From Numida meleagris (Eukaryota > Chordata > Aves > Galliformes > Numididae), in contig NC_034411.1 of assembly GCF_002078875.1 (NCBI RefSeq), forward strand, positions 38,232,115-38,296,114: 64,000 nt of DNA. The letters are read 5' to 3'. The position numbers were made by a program, and so were the translations under genes. This document shows, one piece after another, positions 62,663 through 64,000 of the stretch (positions are counted from its first letter, which is position 1; every line of letters starts with the position of its first letter). The notes beneath the pieces are model-generated. The model ran no database searches. It saw only the letters and a list, made by a program, of their open reading frames with translations, and had not been told where the DNA came from.

Positions 62663-64000
62663 AACAACACCCTAGTTTAACAGAAGTAATAGAAACAAAT
62701 AGCTGCTTGTGGAGTTGGTGAGCTGAATCACTGTAGTCTTTGATTAAAGGAGTACCAGAACTGATGCAGAAGGGAAGATAGAAAAGGAAGGGCATCATCC
62801 ATGTGCATGTGAGTTTGGGAGCATCAAGGCATTCCCCTTTTACACTCCTGAGGTGTTAATGCAACTGTCAAATGAAACATGAAACAGCACGCCTTCTGTA
62901 AGGGTTGGTGGTGAGTTTGTAAGCCTCCACACCCTCAGGTTTTGTATCTGAACAGCAAACAAGCCACTATTGGCAGCAGGTAGCACCTGTCAGAAGCACT
63001 GAAGGTTTAAAAACATTTTGTTTTTCAACTGCTACTTTTTTTATTTTTTGTTTTCACTTCTCCTCCTCTAGGTTAGAGAGAGATATTAGATTCCATCACA
63101 GTGTACCTGGCTTTAAGAATAAAGGACTGAATTGGCTTAACAATTTTTACCTAGCTGGTTTTCTGATACTGTGTTACGACCAAAACTCCATCCTGATGAT
63201 CATTTAAAGTTGCCAGGAAGAGACAAGAAAATGAAAGTGATGTGCTTGCAGAACAATTCTGTTGCGTCAGACTTCTAATATAAAGAAACCATACACTTGC
63301 TTTTGTGCTAATTAGGTCTTGAAACTCGTACACTTTTAGAAGTTTCCTGTTTATCTAATATTCAGGCCTGTTGTAGTGCTTTACTACTTTTTTACTTTGT
63401 CAGCTCATACATTTCTACACGAGACAAATTAATATTTTGCTACTTACGTAGGTAGTTACATACTTTGGGTTGCAAATATACCAAAAATTCCACTTGTTAG
63501 TCATTTTTTGCTTAAAATCAGATTCCTTTTTCTTTAATAACACCTATTTTTCTTCTTCTCTCCCAAGTTTAACAAAAAGGGCCTATTCTATGCTTTTAAA
63601 AGGTAAAGCATTATGAACGTTGCAATTTCAGAAACCTAATAAGAAACTGTATTAAGTACAAGGTGTGTTACTTGTTGGCTTTTTTTGTAAGTACTAAGAA
63701 AAATGCATTATGAAATTATAATCCATGGTAATGGGATGCCTTTGAGTCTAAGAAACCACAGCTGTAATAGCCCCAAAATTGCAGGATTTCAAAGCAGTGA
63801 ATGTGGGGACGAGGCAGTCAGCTTTGGCCTAGATAATTTGTTGAGAGGAAGTGGGGGACTGGCTGCAACAGTTTGGTTTTTGCAACTGAAGAAGTGAACA
63901 GATTGTTGCTCGGCAGAGTTGTGTACAGTGTATTTTTAAAATTAGTATTATGATAATTAAGTGGAGCTCTAAACAGACAAAACTGTGTGCGTGCTTCCTG

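Larger units (their letters stand above)
45620..64000 (+). other. ARID4B: ARID4B gene, 5' end only
   Basis: ARID4B (RBBP1L1, BRCAA1) is a nuclear subunit of the SIN3-HDAC corepressor with Tudor, PWWP-like, ARID and chromo-barrel domains. None of those domains is inside the window. The call rests on synteny with GGPS1 and on a second exon ending exactly ATG-AAG, as in ARID4B (protein begins M-K before the next exon). The rest of the window is its second intron. Confidence 0.78.
46908..64000 (+). other. ARID4B intron 2 (to window end)
   Basis: About 17 kb. The start is CpG island, then AT-rich with many T-runs (20-21 T at 48170, others near 52078 and 53454). No CR1 copy was recognised in this stretch, unlike the TBCE and GGPS1 introns. 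No coding exon recognised. Short open frames have no family signature. Confidence 0.75.

Noticed and set aside
1..64000. CRISPR arrays, tRNA, rRNA, phage or bacterial operon structure
   Set aside because: None seen. Spliced vertebrate genes and CR1 elements explain the organised sequence.

Overview
The window is a piece of a bird nuclear genome, most likely a galliform such as chicken. The evidence is CR1 retrotransposon copies of several ages, AT-rich long introns, CpG-island promoters, and three spliced genes whose order matches the TBCE-GGPS1-ARID4B block of human chromosome 1q42. I cannot fix the species from sequence alone. There is no prokaryotic operon, CRISPR array, rRNA or tRNA gene that I can support.

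Layout. (1) Positions 36-21389, minus strand: the 5' two-thirds of TBCE (tubulin folding cofactor E). Eight coding exons give 279 full codons in one continuous frame. The remaining exons lie to the left of the window. The promoter is a CpG island at about 21.25-22.13 kb. (2) About 22.1-29.3 kb: intergenic or 3'-flanking DNA, with one short CR1 and no recognised gene. (3) Positions 29317-41134, minus strand: the complete GGPS1 coding region (geranylgeranyl diphosphate synthase) in three coding exons, 299 residues. A non-coding first exon ends at 45161. (4) About 44.4-47.2 kb: a large CpG island with a shared head-to-head promoter. It carries ZNF143-type, NRF1-type, CRE, CCAAT and GC-box sequences, and an assembly gap of 206 N. 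(5) From about 45.6 kb to the end, plus strand: ARID4B. Only its non-coding exon 1 and the short exon 2 (ATG AAG, then a donor) are visible. The last 17 kb is intron.

How the genes relate. TBCE is a chaperone that helps fold and take apart tubulin dimers. GGPS1 makes geranylgeranyl diphosphate for protein prenylation. ARID4B is a subunit of the SIN3-HDAC corepressor complex. They do not form a pathway. Their adjacency is conserved vertebrate synteny, and GGPS1 and ARID4B share a promoter region.

Most notable: two unusual introns that follow from forced reading-frame joins. TBCE coding intron 4 has a U12-type (minor spliceosome) donor and branch site. GGPS1 coding intron 1 has a GC donor rather than GT. 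I see no new multi-gene system in this window.
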